64,000 bases of DNA from Isoperla grammatica (taxonomy: Eukaryota; Arthropoda; Insecta; Plecoptera; Perlodidae). The DNA lies in contig OX246745.1 of the NCBI GenBank assembly GCA_945910005.1, forward strand, positions 15,512,006 through 15,576,005. Direction: 5' to 3'. Positions 40,401 through 47,547 of the stretch are shown in pieces. A program made the position numbers and the translations under genes. The stretch's first letter is position 1. Every line of letters starts with the position of its first letter. The notes below the pieces were generated by a model that was given only the letters and a program-made list of their open reading frames with translations, was not told the origin of the DNA and ran no database searches.

Positions 40401-43400
40401 CTAACTACAGTGGTTAATTTGGGGGCGGACGCGGGCGGACGCGTCCGCCCACTCATTTTTTGCGGGAGGACGCGTCCGCCCACTTACTTTTCCGTCCATC
40501 ACATAACCATAATGTAAAAGCCCCTTACAGCGAGCCTAGGCTCTTTGGGGGCTAGTCTCCAATAAAAATAAATAAACTACTTTCCATTGTAAAAAAAAAG
40601 TATTGGGTAAATAATTGAACAAAATTAAAACGATATTGTACTCGACTGTAATAATACGCCGACTCTCCTTTGTGCCACTCTGCCGCCGCATAGTGTATGC
40701 CTGCTCTTGTTTCACGGCCCTTGTTGAGTGGTAGGGCCGTAGGGGAGGGGGTCGCAACAATCTTGCTGATGTAAAAAAAAAAAAAAAACGTGAACGCTCT
40801 TTCTCTCCCCCCCCCCCCCCCCCCCCGCGAAGACGAATGTCAGGCGTCCGCCCACTTATTATTTTACAAATTAACCACTGGTAGGCTCCAAACACCATCG
40901 GCGAGTGAGCGATAAGCCGATAACCAATCAAAGATCGATATTTCAAATACGAAACATATGAATCAGTGATTGGACAGTGCGAACACCTGCGGACAAATGT
41001 CAGAATCAACAAGGCCAATTCAGAACAACTTTGAATTTATTGTGTGCCTCGTTGCTAGGACGGCTCCAAAGTCACCGTTTACTTTTAACATATAAGTTAT
41101 ATCCCGCCGTACACTCGTCGTACTCAGTAATAACAACAGTTACACTGATTTTAGATACTGCCTAACTACAATGTTCTATAGCGATCGGGATCGCAATTGA
41201 GCATTCCATAATTAATTACAATTATCGGGATCGCAATCGCGTGTTTTGTGGCCCACCCACAATTATCGGGATCGTAGTCGTATTCCAATAACGATGTTGA
41301 TGATATTTGGTGTTAACGTCTCGTATTTTTGCAACGATGCTAATCGAGATGATGTGTGGGTGATTATGAGGATGAAAAAACGCCACATGACATCCATGCC
41401 CAAGCCGGGATTCGAACCTGAAACGCAGAACTAGACCAACACATAATAGACCGTGGCAAACTGCGCTGGCTATTCCAATTACAAATCATTACGACATGGT
41501 GGCGATTTAGTTGTGAACAATCATGTAAGTTAACTCTTTCACGTTTTCCGGATTGCGATTGCGATGCCGACAATTGTGCATTTATAGAGCTTCAAGTGTG
41601 TATTCGACTTCTAAATGGAGGACACATCAGTTATGATAGCAATTAGAACATATTATTGAAACACGCCAAGTAGTTGTAGTTTAATGTTTTGTGATGGCAG
41701 AATGCAAAGATTGTCTCAAACCCACGTAACTTCATCGCATTATAGTTATAATTGAACTTTTATCACTGTTTGGTAGGCATAAGTTCCTGTTTCTTACATC
41801 AAGATCAAATTCTTGTTTATATCTCTTCATGAAAAAAGAAATTGATTATTGCATTTATTTTACCGGCAAATATGATCCTGCCACTTTGAGCTCCCCCCCC
41901 CCCCCCCCAACCAACCAACAGCATTGACTACCGAGCTGGACACTGGGGAAAACGTTTCAAGGCGTCAACTTAGCAATATTCTAGGAGTGTTTCACAGTTT
42001 TCTCAACGGTCTTACGAGTTTTTTCTGATTTCCCAGTGGACAATCTGTTTCACCGTACATACTCAAAGTAAGTACTTCTCCCGCCCACTTGCAAGTACAA
42101 ATTGTGGCTATTGTTGTGAATTGTTTCAGGGCGCAATGGACAGCCAACCTTATATAAACTCGGTGATAGTCTCATGCACAGCAGGATTGTGCTACCTTCT
42201 GGCCAGCTACTTGATAAACCTAACAGACAAAAGATATTTGATGAGTAAGTTTGCGGATTTTTAAAATAATCTTAATTGTGTTTGATATTTGATCAGACCT
42301 AACTTGTGTTCTTTGTATCTTAGTTTTTGGGTCTGGTCTGGCTGGAGTCTGCGGTATGAGCATCTATTGGTCTAGGGATGCTGACCTTACTCTGGCACTA
42401 ATGGCGCTTTTCTTGGGATTTGGAGGGGTTAGTGTGTCGGTGATTCTAGGCATCGTTGTTGATATCTTCCCGACGAATTTAAGGTAAGTGGTTTGAACAC
42501 TTCTAGTTTGTAAGTTCTTTGACAGTTAAGCCCTATGAATAAAGACAGACTTTAAATGACATTATGTCATTAGCCTTTCGGGCAGAACCGGACGTCTAGG
42601 TAGTTACTATTTAATCTAACCATGAGTATAGTAGACTGTGATGTGAATATTTGTCATTTTAGTTAAAACCATTTTTTGTTACACGACACGAATAAATCCG
42701 GTTTTTAAATAACCAAGTTAAATTGTAAAACTTGTGTAGCAACAACACATTACAAAAGTTAAATTAGATCATTTGACAAAAGGAAATATTTATTAGAACG
42801 GTGAAACATTAATGATAAAGAGCATTAATTTCTATAGGGAATGATATATTTTGGTTACTTTTCAACAATTCTAAAGCGTGTTAAAGCAATCAGAAATCGG
42901 AAGTTGAGGAATACGTCCGTTTCTGAAATGTATTTATTGAGTATACTATAGTGTTCAAAACGTAAAATACATAAACAGCCTTCGGAGGTTGGAGTTTTCG
43001 CCCCAGACCCCTTCTTATTACGAACATTCAATCTGCTATTGTGAATGTCTGGTGGGATGAATGTGTAACTGAGGGTGTGTTCCAACTTGATTTTCGCCTG
43101 CTAACCACTAACCACTAACCTGCTACACACTAAACGCTAACAGCTTTGGGCACGCCACCTAGTATGCTAATACAAAGTTTTTTGTTATCAATCATCTAAT
43201 GTAAATAAATACGATAATGATACTTCCACTCACTGGTTGTGTATTTTCCTAACCTAAAAGTATCAGCTGTGCTGGCTGGTATCAACCATCTTGGTTTAGT
43301 GGGTTAGTTGGTGTCGTAGTGTACACTTTCGGCCACTACCCACTACCCACTAACCACTAGCCAAATAAGGAGCATTGATCGCCTGCTTGTGACGTCACTT

Positions 43401-44092
43401 CCTTTCGATTAGTATAACTAAGCTTAGTCCACTACGAAAAACGTCAAGCTGGAACACACTCTGAGTGGAGTTTATTTCAGGACAATGGCCGTTAGTTTGA
43501 CGATGATGTGCGGCCGAAGTGGATCATTGTTAGGGAATCTCATGTTCCCTATTCTGCTGGACCTAAGCTGCCAACTGCCCTTCCTGCTCGTTAGCGGCAT
43601 TACGTTAGGTAATTACATTCACTACTGTTTATAATGATTGAACGTTCACATAGTGTTTTAGTTTTAGAAGCAAGAAAACTGTCCGTTGTGAGTGGAATTT
43701 TGGCCAGGCGGTAACTCTTATGGTATTTATTTATTACCTAAATAAGTAATTAATTATTTGAAATTACACGGAGAGTCTTTTGTGTTATGTGCTGCTAATA
43801 TATGGGCAATCAAGTATAATCCTTGACAAATACTTATATAATTTTGTTTTGCCAATTTGGGGCGATTTATTAATAACAATTTTAAGATGTAAGATATACC
43901 ACTTTTATTGGTAATATTAAATTCGTGAGCTATTTATCTTTGAATCTTATAATTACATTTAATTCAGATGGCGATTAGTTATCAAGGCGGGTATGTGGAC
44001 GTATTAGCACTTGTCCGTTTTATCCTTCTGTTTCAGGTTCCTGTTTACTCAGCTTCTTCCTACCAGTCACTCTTATGAAGGCTCTCGAGTAG
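19430..44092 (+). CDS. SV2-like major facilitator transporter (gene span, 13 coding exons)
   Basis: Joining 19430-19493, 19580-19633, 19782-19835, 29341-29502, 30389-30551, 30875-30996, 34259-34503, 38993-39177, 40217-40379, 42130-42244, 42324-42483, 43481-43608 and 44037-44092 gives 1671 bases, an uninterrupted 556-residue protein. Introns are GT-AG and phases match at every junction. The protein has about 12 membrane segments, the major facilitator motif GFLSDKLGRRK between segments 2 and 3 (residues 121-131), DESPKFL after segment 6 (253-259), NTLRLWLPQ at segment 7 (352-360) and a Cys-containing extracytosolic loop with an NIS glycosylation site before segment 8. This order is that of synaptic vesicle glycoprotein 2-related carriers, which in insects form a large group often expressed outside neurons. 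Length fits the family (about 500-560). The substrate cannot be told from sequence; family members are thought to move organic ions or sugars, and the vertebrate SV2 proteins act on secretory vesicles. Confidence 0.92.
19580..19633 (+). CDS. SV2-like transporter, coding exon 2
   Basis: A 54-base exon between TTTTTTTTAG and CAG|GTGTGA, phase 1 on both sides. It encodes NKPVPEETNGFDTDIVNT. It is the same length and phase as exon 3, ends in the same ACAG and aligns with it (NGFDTDIVNT against ADFETAISKT), so it looks like a duplicate of exon 3. Both may be included, or they may be alternative. Confidence 0.65.
19782..19835 (+). CDS. SV2-like transporter, coding exon 3
   Basis: A 54-base exon between GATCTTTTTAG and CAG|GTATGT, phase 1 on both sides, encoding ATQDKEVPADFETAISKT. 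The DFETAI..TG(Y/F)GRF run that it forms with exon 4 is the usual entry into the first membrane segment in this family, which makes this exon the more conserved of the duplicated pair. Confidence 0.8.
20573..20640. repeat. Microsatellite, AAT and AATCT units
   Basis: Short AAT repeats followed by four AATCT units and variants of them, inside intron 3 of the SV2-like gene. Confidence 0.6.
21659..22119. mobile_element. Non-autonomous hAT-like element, 461 bp, exact 8-bp duplication
   Basis: The ends are CAGGCGCGGACTGG and the complement of CAGGGGCGGACTGG. Exact 8-base duplications GTCCTTAC lie at 21651-21658 and 22120-22127. The interior is GC-rich near both ends (GGGCCCTTCGGCAGTCCGGG on the left, a CCGGCGGCTGGGGCTTAGCC block on the right) and AT-rich in the middle, with no coding frame. 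It is inserted in intron 3 of the SV2-like gene, within what looks like the body of an older family 1 SINE. Confidence 0.9.
22128..22350 (+). mobile_element. SINE family 1, 3' part, interrupted
   Basis: Segments ACTATTTAAACACACCAACC (22130) and, later, GAGAGACACACTAGATAAA followed by TGTTGTGCACCCTATAACAAG and GTATTCCTACGAAAAATTATT match the body and tail of the SINE at 14045-14322. Between them (about 22162-22283) is unrelated sequence, probably a small insertion. The part of the SINE left of the hAT-like element (about 21630-21650) is weakly recognisable. Confidence 0.5.
22455..22760. repeat. Dispersed repeat family A, copy 1
   Basis: About 300 bases shared with 57165-58135 (interrupted there) and, in part, with 40881-41085 and 39420-39456. 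The left end is TTTAGAGTCTACCCACTCAG, preceded in the copies by an AAAT-repeat tract; the right part contains GAGTGCTTCGTTGCTAGGAC. Copies differ by about 5-10 % by eye, so the family was active fairly recently. It has no coding frame. The constant AAAT-repeat neighbour suggests either a tail on the minus strand or preference for such targets. Confidence 0.7.
23702..23810 (+). mobile_element. SINE family 2, 5'-truncated copy
   Basis: ACATGGATGTCATGTG, CACCCACTCATCGTC and ATACGAGACAAG match the body of the SINE at 38047-38237. The tRNA-like head is missing apart from a decayed B-box (AGGTTCCAATGC). It lies in intron 3 of the SV2-like gene. Confidence 0.6.
23933..24110. repeat. Fold-back element 3
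   Basis: Arms at about 23933-24013 and 24029-24110 are reverse complements with few mismatches; shared blocks include GATAACGACRAAAAAT, ATTCATTAC, CGTTTTGAT and AAATCCGAT. The loop is only about 15 bases, so the unit would fold into an 80-bp hairpin. It is non-coding and probably a miniature DNA transposon in intron 3. Confidence 0.7.
24111..25118. other. Intron 3 sequence without recognised features
   Basis: No exon or complete repeat is visible. The stretch at about 24250-24490 is less AT-rich and could be an old repeat fragment, but no second copy was noticed in the window. Confidence 0.35.
25119..25290 (-). mobile_element. Retroelement 3' end with AAAT tail (family C)
   Basis: Read on the minus strand, the sequence ends ...TTTTATAACTGAATAGGATA GACATT and runs into seven AAAT units. 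The same 3' end occurs at 63457-63590. A unique 3' end followed by a simple-repeat tail is typical of LINEs or SINEs. Only the non-coding end is present here. Confidence 0.6.
25291..28009. other. Intron 3 sequence without recognised genes
   Basis: No exon could be supported. A cAMP-response-like TGACGTCACGTG sequence lies at about 25865 in a small GC-richer patch. A short palindrome ACCCACATAAATATATGTGGGT is at about 27246-27267, and inverted copies of GATATC..ACGTG lie at about 27281 and 27351. Frames at 25362-25679, 26354-26644 and 27649-27975 carry no recognisable motif. Confidence 0.35.
28010..28530 (+). mobile_element. SINE family 1 copy split by another retroelement
   Basis: The head CCGATAGATGTGGCTCAGCG is at 28010 and the rest of the SINE (GGTTCGATACC, TTTTCCTGAGAGTTTCCTCAG without the first base, TGGTGTGCACTC) resumes at about 28308. 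Between them lie about 260 foreign bases that end in an AAT-repeat tail, with ATAACA at both borders (about 28030 and 28297) as a possible target duplication. The inserted piece looks like the 3' end of a LINE or another SINE. Confidence 0.65.
28589..28662 (+). other. tRNA-like sequence, probable pseudogene
   Basis: GGCTCGTTGGTCTAGTCGG matches the A-box and 5' end of a tRNA, TCTGC-TTTCTAT-GCAGA forms a perfect 5-bp anticodon stem with a 7-base loop (anticodon would be TCT, Arg), and a B-box-like ATTCGATTCC follows. The acceptor stem pairs poorly and the T arm is one base too long, so I take it as a decayed tRNA or the head of a SINE, not a working gene. Confidence 0.5.
28850..29290. mobile_element. 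Inverted-repeat element with internal hairpin, just upstream of exon 4
   Basis: The ends are GGCCCGGATTCACAA and its exact complement at 29276-29290. Inside, two further inverted pairs occur: 28871-28909 with 29053-29090 (the AGGCCGGTCTT block), and 29098-29172 with 29187-29255, a nearly perfect 70-bp hairpin with a short loop around CATAGCCATGTGAA. There is no coding frame. It lies in intron 3 and ends 50 bases before exon 4. A short relative with similar ends is at 47584-47668. Confidence 0.8.
29341..29502 (+). CDS. SV2-like transporter, coding exon 4
   Basis: Acceptor GTTGCAAG, donor G|GTAAGA, phases 1 and 1. It encodes residues 58-111, starting GYGRFNYLLLLAAIP and containing membrane segment 1, the VLPLAECDL stretch and the KGLLNGGIYMG start of segment 2, all typical of SV2-related carriers. 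Confidence 0.9.
30389..30551 (+). CDS. SV2-like transporter, coding exon 5
   Basis: Acceptor TGTTCCAG, donor AT|GTAAGT, phase 1 in and 2 out. It encodes the end of membrane segment 2, the family signature GFLSDKLGRRK, segment 3 and the start of segment 4 (FWLLLLFKFISGF). Confidence 0.93.
30875..30996 (+). CDS. SV2-like transporter, coding exon 6
   Basis: Acceptor CTTTTCCAG, donor CAG|GTAACA, phase 2 in and 1 out. It encodes ISGPFAVMVSFLAEFHSAQY and the following RAKVLMFTGVYVSLAQTLVP, that is segment 4, the conserved AEFH loop and segment 5. Confidence 0.93.
31065..31166 (-). repeat. Dispersed retroelement motif (family C-like)
   Basis: On the minus strand the block CTGTCGTAAAAGACGACTAA matches a block at 63830-63860. 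Similar 'CTGTCGTAAAAGGCGACTAA' motifs are, from memory, part of dispersed retroelements in many invertebrates. It lies in intron 6 of the SV2-like gene; the element ends are not clear. Confidence 0.45.
31167..34258. other. Intron 6 without recognised genes
   Basis: No exon between exons 6 and 7 is needed by the reading frame and none was seen. Repeats are limited to a run of about 11 C near 33805 followed by CA-rich sequence. Confidence 0.4.
34259..34503 (+). CDS. SV2-like transporter, coding exon 7
   Basis: Acceptor CTGTTTCTAG, donor CCT|GTAAGT, phase 1 in and 0 out. It encodes residues 207-288: LAWIFMPQTWYLDFG, segment 6 (WRCFVLLCAIPSLLGSLTLY), the DESPKFLMTSGRNEEALKV hallmark and the start of the large cytosolic loop (KIYHVNTGKPPETFP). 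Confidence 0.95.
34645..34855. repeat. Fold-back element 4
   Basis: Arms at about 34648-34738 and 34758-34852 are reverse complements: TACACACACAT at the outside, ATACCRATGTC, TTTTAAAA, AACCGGTRAATTTT and AGTACCCTT further in, CCTTCCTC/GAGGAAGG near the centre. The unit is non-coding, in intron 7, and probably a miniature DNA transposon. Confidence 0.65.
35037..35660. repeat. 44-bp minisatellite, about 14 copies
   Basis: A 44-base unit is repeated head to tail about 14 times in intron 7. Constant parts are AGCAAATGAGCTACTGCGA and CAAGTTCCACGCATAAGAC, with alternates ATTAACTGC or ATGAACTGC in place of ATGAGCTAC. The last three copies diverge and gain or lose bases (TCACGCAGTTTAAGA). Pairs of variant copies recur in the same order, suggesting block duplication of several units. 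Open frames on the minus strand here are products of the repeat. Confidence 0.95.
35669..38036. other. Intron 7, no exon recognised
   Basis: Only a short hairpin ATCCTCAGGC...GCCTGAGGAT at about 36612-36647 and a fragment resembling the start of the window near 36385-36405 were seen. Frames at 35898-36107 and 36908-37111 show no family features. Confidence 0.35.
38047..38237 (+). mobile_element. SINE family 2, complete copy with 10-bp duplication
   Basis: The head has a tRNA-like start (GCCGGCGCAGTTGGC), an extra TTGGTCTAGT block, and a good B-box CAGGTTCGAATCCTG. The body carries ATGGATGTCATGTGGCG, CACCCACTCATCGTC and GGGACGTTAAACCCC, and the tail is ATATCATCA. Exact duplications CATACGCCTC flank it at 38037-38046 and 38238-38247. 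It lies in intron 7. A second full copy is at 41290-41470 on the other strand. Confidence 0.9.
38993..39177 (+). CDS. SV2-like transporter, coding exon 8
   Basis: Acceptor TGTAATTCTAG, donor TTGC|GTAAGG, phase 0 in and 2 out. It encodes ITVLLDEKLLRKASVASSSH and then PLYIFKMFWKQTKPLTESRH, the rest of the cytosolic loop, followed by the start of membrane segment 7 (AMLLFAIQFSSML). Confidence 0.9.
39420..39456. repeat. Repeat family A, end fragment
   Basis: AAATTCACATTTAGAGTCT and ACCCACTCAGTAACGA, preceded by five AAAT units, match the left end of the family A copies at 22455 and 57165. The rest of the element is missing. Confidence 0.55.
39843..40045. repeat. TTCAA pentanucleotide microsatellite
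   Basis: About 40 copies of TTCAA run with few interruptions (a TTGAATT switch near 39878, AATCAAATCA near 39950, TTTAA variants near 40010-40028). It sits in intron 8, about 170 bases before exon 9. The open frame through it (39792-40016) is only the translation of the repeat. Confidence 0.95.
40217..40379 (+). CDS. SV2-like transporter, coding exon 9
   Basis: Acceptor TTCGTAACAG, donor CCTG|GTAAGT, phase 2 in and 0 out. It encodes VNTLRLWLPQLFATMQEF, the conserved segment 7 end, then a loop on the extracytosolic side with Cys residues (SLCEML, VEACSL) and the possible N-glycosylation site NIS. Confidence 0.92.
40408..40880. mobile_element. Non-autonomous hAT-like element, 473 bp, no matching duplication
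   Basis: Perfect 14-base terminal inverted repeats CAGTGGTTAATTTG, extended inside by GGGCGGACGCG-type blocks at both ends. The interior has an A tract (40772-40788) and a C tract (about 40807-40827). Unlike the other hAT-like elements the flanks (CCTAACTA and GTAGGCTC) do not match. The right flank enters repeat family A directly, so recombination or deletion has removed the left part of the target. It starts 28 bases after exon 9. Confidence 0.8.
40881..41085. repeat. Repeat family A, copy 2 (partial)
   Basis: Starts abruptly at GTAGGCTCCAAACACCATCG against the hAT-like element and continues through CGAAACATATGAATCAGTGA to GTTGCTAGGACGGCTCC, matching the copies at 22455 and 57165. It contains a 10-base tandem GATAAGCC/GATAACC variant. 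Confidence 0.65.
41260..41576. mobile_element. Inverted-repeat element, family D, copy 1 (interrupted by a SINE)
   Basis: The ends are CAATTATCGGGATCG and the complement of CAATTGTCGGCATCG. The core TAGTTGTGAACA and the end GGATTGCGATTGCGAT recur at 58511-58663 and, on the opposite strand, 61310-61478. The element is small, AT-rich and non-coding, probably a miniature DNA transposon. A family 2 SINE is inserted at 41290-41470. Extra end-like sequences at 41185 and 41219 suggest an adjoining partial copy. Confidence 0.7.
41290..41470 (-). mobile_element. SINE family 2, complete minus-strand copy with 9-bp duplication
   Basis: On the minus strand it starts GCCAGCGCAGTTTGCC, has the B-box GGTTCGAATCCCGG, GGATGTCATGTGGCG, GAGACGTTAACACC and ends in an ATATCATCA tail, matching 38047-38237. 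Exact duplications TATTCCAAT are at 41281-41289 and 41471-41479. It is nested in element family D, so it is younger than that copy. Confidence 0.92.
42130..42244 (+). CDS. SV2-like transporter, coding exon 10
   Basis: Acceptor TTGTTTCAG, donor ATGA|GTAAGT, phase 0 in and 1 out. It encodes GAMDSQPYINSVIVSCTAGL and the rest of membrane segment 8, then the short loop NLTDKRYLM, equivalent to the second copy of the family motif between segments 8 and 9. Confidence 0.92.
42324..42483 (+). CDS. SV2-like transporter, coding exon 11
   Basis: Acceptor GTATCTTAG, donor AAG|GTAAGT, phase 1 in and 2 out. It encodes IFGSGLAGVCGMSIYW (segment 9) and LALMALFLGFGGVSVSVILG (segment 10), ending VVDIFPTNLR, a well-conserved cytosolic turn in this family. 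Confidence 0.94.
43073..43461. mobile_element. Inverted-repeat element with TGA duplication, 389 bp
   Basis: The ends are GGGTGTGTTCCAACTTGA and the complement of GAGTGTGTTCCAGCTTGA. TGA flanks both sides (43070-43072, 43462-43464), fitting the 3-bp TNA targets of PIF/Harbinger transposons. Inside are clustered ACCACTAACC-type repeats on the left and their counterparts CACTACCCACTAACC on the right. No transposase frame. It ends 19 bases before exon 12, so it supplies the polypyrimidine and branch region upstream neighbourhood of that acceptor. Confidence 0.75.
43481..43608 (+). CDS. SV2-like transporter, coding exon 12
   Basis: Acceptor GTTTATTTCAG, donor TTAG|GTAATT, phase 2 in and 1 out. 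It encodes TMAVSLTMMCGRSGSLLGNL (segment 11), the conserved R-x-G-S turn, and PFLLVSGITL, the start of segment 12. Confidence 0.93.
44037..44092 (+). CDS. SV2-like transporter, coding exon 13 (end)
   Basis: Acceptor CTGTTTCAG, phase 1 in. It encodes GSCLLSFFLPVTLMKALE and a TAG stop at 44090. The LLSFFLPVT...ALE ending is the usual end of segment 12 plus a very short cytosolic tail for SV2-related proteins. Confidence 0.92.
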
Positions 44093-44216
44093 AAAAGAGG
44101 AACGCCTTCCATAAGACACGTGTTCCCCATGAGTCTGATTATCTGAAGTACTGACAATCATTATTTATTGATATTTCCTCGATGTTTTTTATAAGCCTGT
44201 ATTTAATTTTAGAGAT

Positions 44217-44222
44217 AATAAA
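44217..44222 (+). terminator. Poly(A) signal of the SV2-like gene
   Basis: AATAAA lies 125 bases after the stop codon, in AT-rich sequence, a fitting distance for the first usable polyadenylation signal. Confidence 0.55.
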
Positions 44223-46083
44223 TTAATATAAAAATCATTATGGCACGAAACTGTTAATTTTCCCCATTTAAATCTATAGTTGGTTAAACTGAGTCCATAC
44301 GAAGGTATCATCAATTTATAAAGGCTTTCCTCAATGGCTTCTCTTATATCATTGTGATATAAATCAAATACGAATATCCCTAGATTATCACTGAATTTAT
44401 TTGTACCTCATAACTTAATTGTATATAGTAAATTTAAAACATATTTCTGCAATTAGGCATATATATTATATATATCAATTGCCAATTGTGAGCATTTGAA
44501 ACTTCGGGTCTGCCTTTTTACACATTTTTAAATAAGGAAATATTCAAAATTTTAAAACAAGAATCCGTAATATTCATCCTTCGTTTGATTGACGCGATGA
44601 GATTAAATCTACCGAGAAAACGTTGTAGATACTCTTTTCACAAGTCTTACGGTAACAATTTTAAATTATTTAGCTCTATATGGTAAAATATTTTATTTAT
44701 AGCTATAAATTGTCTAAATACTGGAATAAAATATTATGACAATCAAATAGTACGCTACATTCTTGTTAAGCATTGAATATTGAGCTTGAATACCCTCTGT
44801 CGGCGAAACTTAACACTGCCCCGGAGCACGAGAGCGCGTCAATACGAATTGAGTCCATATCCACCCGAACTCAATTAACGCTGAGAATATGGTTATTGTG
44901 ACAGACGTTAAGGCCGTTAATCCCGCTTCTTTCCTTAAATATCCAAGAAAATACGTATAGAGTGAACGTTAAATGCGTATAAACTAAAGTATTTTCTGGA
45001 CCACCTGTAGGCAATAGGCATACCATCAATATTACGTTCTGCATTTACTATTCTCATACTTAAATCTACGAATGCTTGAAGGTTCATATTTGTTTATATT
45101 GTGTTATTACGCATTTGTTATACGACTAAGTATAACTATATTTTTATCGACAGTTTGTCAGTTTACAAATTTTTCTGTAAACCGGTACAAATTAGTGGTT
45201 TGTACCTGAGCATGAAGAAACCATTCACTAATAACTGTTGACGATATCGATAATTTTACCAATAATGTCACAATTCCGCAAACTTTCCATCCAATTTCCC
45301 CATTAATATAAATTTTTCACGTTCACCAATTGGATCATTCGATTTTTAGACGTGAAAATCTCAACTTGTGTTGTTGTCAATTGTCATAAAGGTATTATTA
45401 AATTTAACAACGTTTTGGACAAAAACGTACACAGACAACCAGCAACTGTCAGTAAGGAAATGGTCAGTGGATGGTTTGGTAGGTGTTAACAAGTGGCGTG
45501 CCGCGTGCACTTCATAGATTGAAGGAAAGCACTGCTTCCCCTTGTTAATATATCGTAAAATAATGTGCATATTAAGCCAGTATACGATTCATCATCATCA
45601 GTTGCAATAATTTCAAACATTATAAATACATTTTTATTTATTGTGGCGACCCACACATTAGGATCCTTTGTATTCTAATTTCATTTGCAATTTCCTTGCA
45701 GTTCTATGTGGCTTTTTTTTTGTTTAAATTTACGCGCGTCTTTACCAACTCGCCGACAACACCACTGGTCAGAAGTTGACCCCTGCCTAGTGTTTCCGAC
45801 ACTGGCCGAGGGCGAGGGATTACATTTCTGAAACGCAGGTCGTGGCTAACACGCGTCTTCGGTTCGGTGTGCCGGTGCTGTAACTTCACTGGAGATCGGT
45901 GTATAAACTTATTATAAGTACGTTAGGTGATTGTAAAAATCATTAAAATTGTGTGAGGGGGTTAGTGTGCGTCTATGAGATAATCAACAAGGACAAGAGT
46001 GAGGTTTAAAACACTTAACTTAGGTTAAACGTGTAATTTTGAAAGAATCTTGTAAGTGCGAGTGTTCCTTCCAAGCATACGCC
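44223..46083. other. Intergenic region, nothing recognised
   Basis: AT-rich with no exon. From about 45725 the GC content rises (CGCGCGTC, GACACTGGCCGAGGGCGAGGG), which may mark a promoter ahead of the exon candidate at 46084. Confidence 0.35.
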
Positions 46084-46142
46084 ATGTCTGAGAGCTACGT
46101 CCTCGTGTCAGAAGTCTTCAGCCTGCAGTGGCTGGAACCTCA
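46084..46142 (+). CDS. Candidate first coding exon, product unknown
   Basis: ATG in a good context (ACGCCATGT) opens MSESYVLVSEVFSLQWLEP and ends at CTCA|GTAAGT, a near-perfect donor, in phase 2. It follows a GC-richer stretch that could be a promoter and 5' leader. Joining it to exon 1 of the repeat-protein gene after a possible acceptor at about 47326 gives a stop within a few codons, so it does not extend that protein. It could be a separate gene, a noncoding leader with an upstream frame, or chance. Confidence 0.3.
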
Positions 46143-46542
46143 GTAAGTACTGTGTCTGTAACACATTACCACAGTATCTGTGACATGACCACAGATAACG
46201 GATTGTGGTAGTACTGGTAGTACTACTTGGTCGGCTCTTCAACTACACCTACAGGTGTAAGACCTGTGTTTGCAGCATGCCGCATGTGTTTGCAGCAAGA
46301 AAATAGCTTGAGTTTCACTACTGTATAGATTAGTATACCGTGATATTGCGAGGGTTTTTATTTTCAAATTGCTTTTACTTTCGTTGTCGTGGTTAATTGA
46401 ATTATTGACGGCAACATAAATGCAATATGTACCTCCAGTAATCAGAGTTAAAGTTAACATGTTCATGACCAGACGGAAGTTCACAATGAAATGGCTACCT
46501 CACATTTTGCCGACATTTTGTTTTAGAACAAATCTTTCGAGT

Positions 46543-46750
46543 AGCTGTGGTACTTTACAACTTCTTGGCCGATTTTCCACAACATCAATGGCGTTCAATC
46601 TACACCAAAGCCTTGTGGAATTGTGGATGGTCCAAATTTTAACTTGATCAGATTCTCCATTCGTCCGCTATCGCGACATAAAAAAAACAAAAAAACAGTG
46701 CCATAAAAGTAGAACTGAGACGCTCGCTTAATTACGATGTTCTTATGAGG
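46543..46750. repeat. Dispersed repeat family B, copy 2
   Basis: Matches 1605-1860: GCCTTGTGGAATTGTGGATGG, less its last base, TTTTAACTTGATCAGATTC, CCGCTATCG, an A-rich CAAAAAAACA tract, AGTGCCATAAAAG, and GAGACGCTCGCTTAATTAC. Divergence between the copies is substantial. Confidence 0.6.
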
Positions 46751-47381
46751 CCTACTTGTATGTATCAACAGAAGGAACAATAAACGCAAATACAACAACT
46801 GTTGAAAATGTAAGAAAGCAACTACCAGAACAGGTGTGCTGCTATGGGAAAATGTAAGGTCAAATCAATTAATTTAAAATTTCCCCCTTCACTACACAGA
46901 CACCGACAGTGTATACGGTGTGTGTTTGTCGGCAAACAGATCACCGACAAACGACTTATTTGGACTTCCGTTCCTACGACCTAGTGGCCAAACAACGAAT
47001 GACTAAGGCGCTGCTGAGCGACCAATCACAGTAATTCGTAGGTAAAATGAAACAAATTTTAAACAAATATTTTTACTTTTGTTATTATCATAATTATTAT
47101 TAATGTATTTTCTCAATTATTTTTAATTTTCAATTTGATTTCTTTTCTTTACTATTGTATGACAAAAACAATTGGAATAATTATATTAGGTTACGGTGTG
47201 AAACTAGACAGGCGCATGTTTTTATCTATTTTGACACGATCTGAGTGGAGGCTAGGTGAGCATCATTTCCGGGAAGCCGGTAGCGTCACTTTCTGTCGAC
47301 AACTGGTAGGGTAGACACACTTCACAGGAGCAACGGTCGAAGAATCTTTTAGTTTGCCATTTTTGTGTATATAATATAGAA

Positions 47382-47547
47382 ATGGACAACCCAACTGACA
47401 AGCTGGAGGACATCCCAGCTGAACAAGTACAGGAAAACGTGCCAGTTGAACCACTGCGTGAGAAACGTGTTAATAAAATACTGATGGTCCCTCTCGACGC
47501 CATGTATGGAGACCTGGCCGGGGATATTTTAGCGATGATATACGTTG
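47382..47547 (+). CDS. Repeat-protein gene, coding exon 1 (start)
   Basis: The ATG at 47382 starts MDNPTDKLEDIPAEQVQENV, then VPLDAMYGDLAGDILAMIYV. The donor is TTG|GTATGT in phase 1. An in-frame stop lies upstream (at about 47307), so this is the first ATG available unless an upstream exon splices in. The exon overlaps a frame on the other strand that shows no family features. Confidence 0.75.

Noticed and set aside
40536..41018. Minus-strand frame of 160 codons
   Set aside because: It spans a hAT-like element with G/C and A tracts and a piece of repeat family A; a chance frame.
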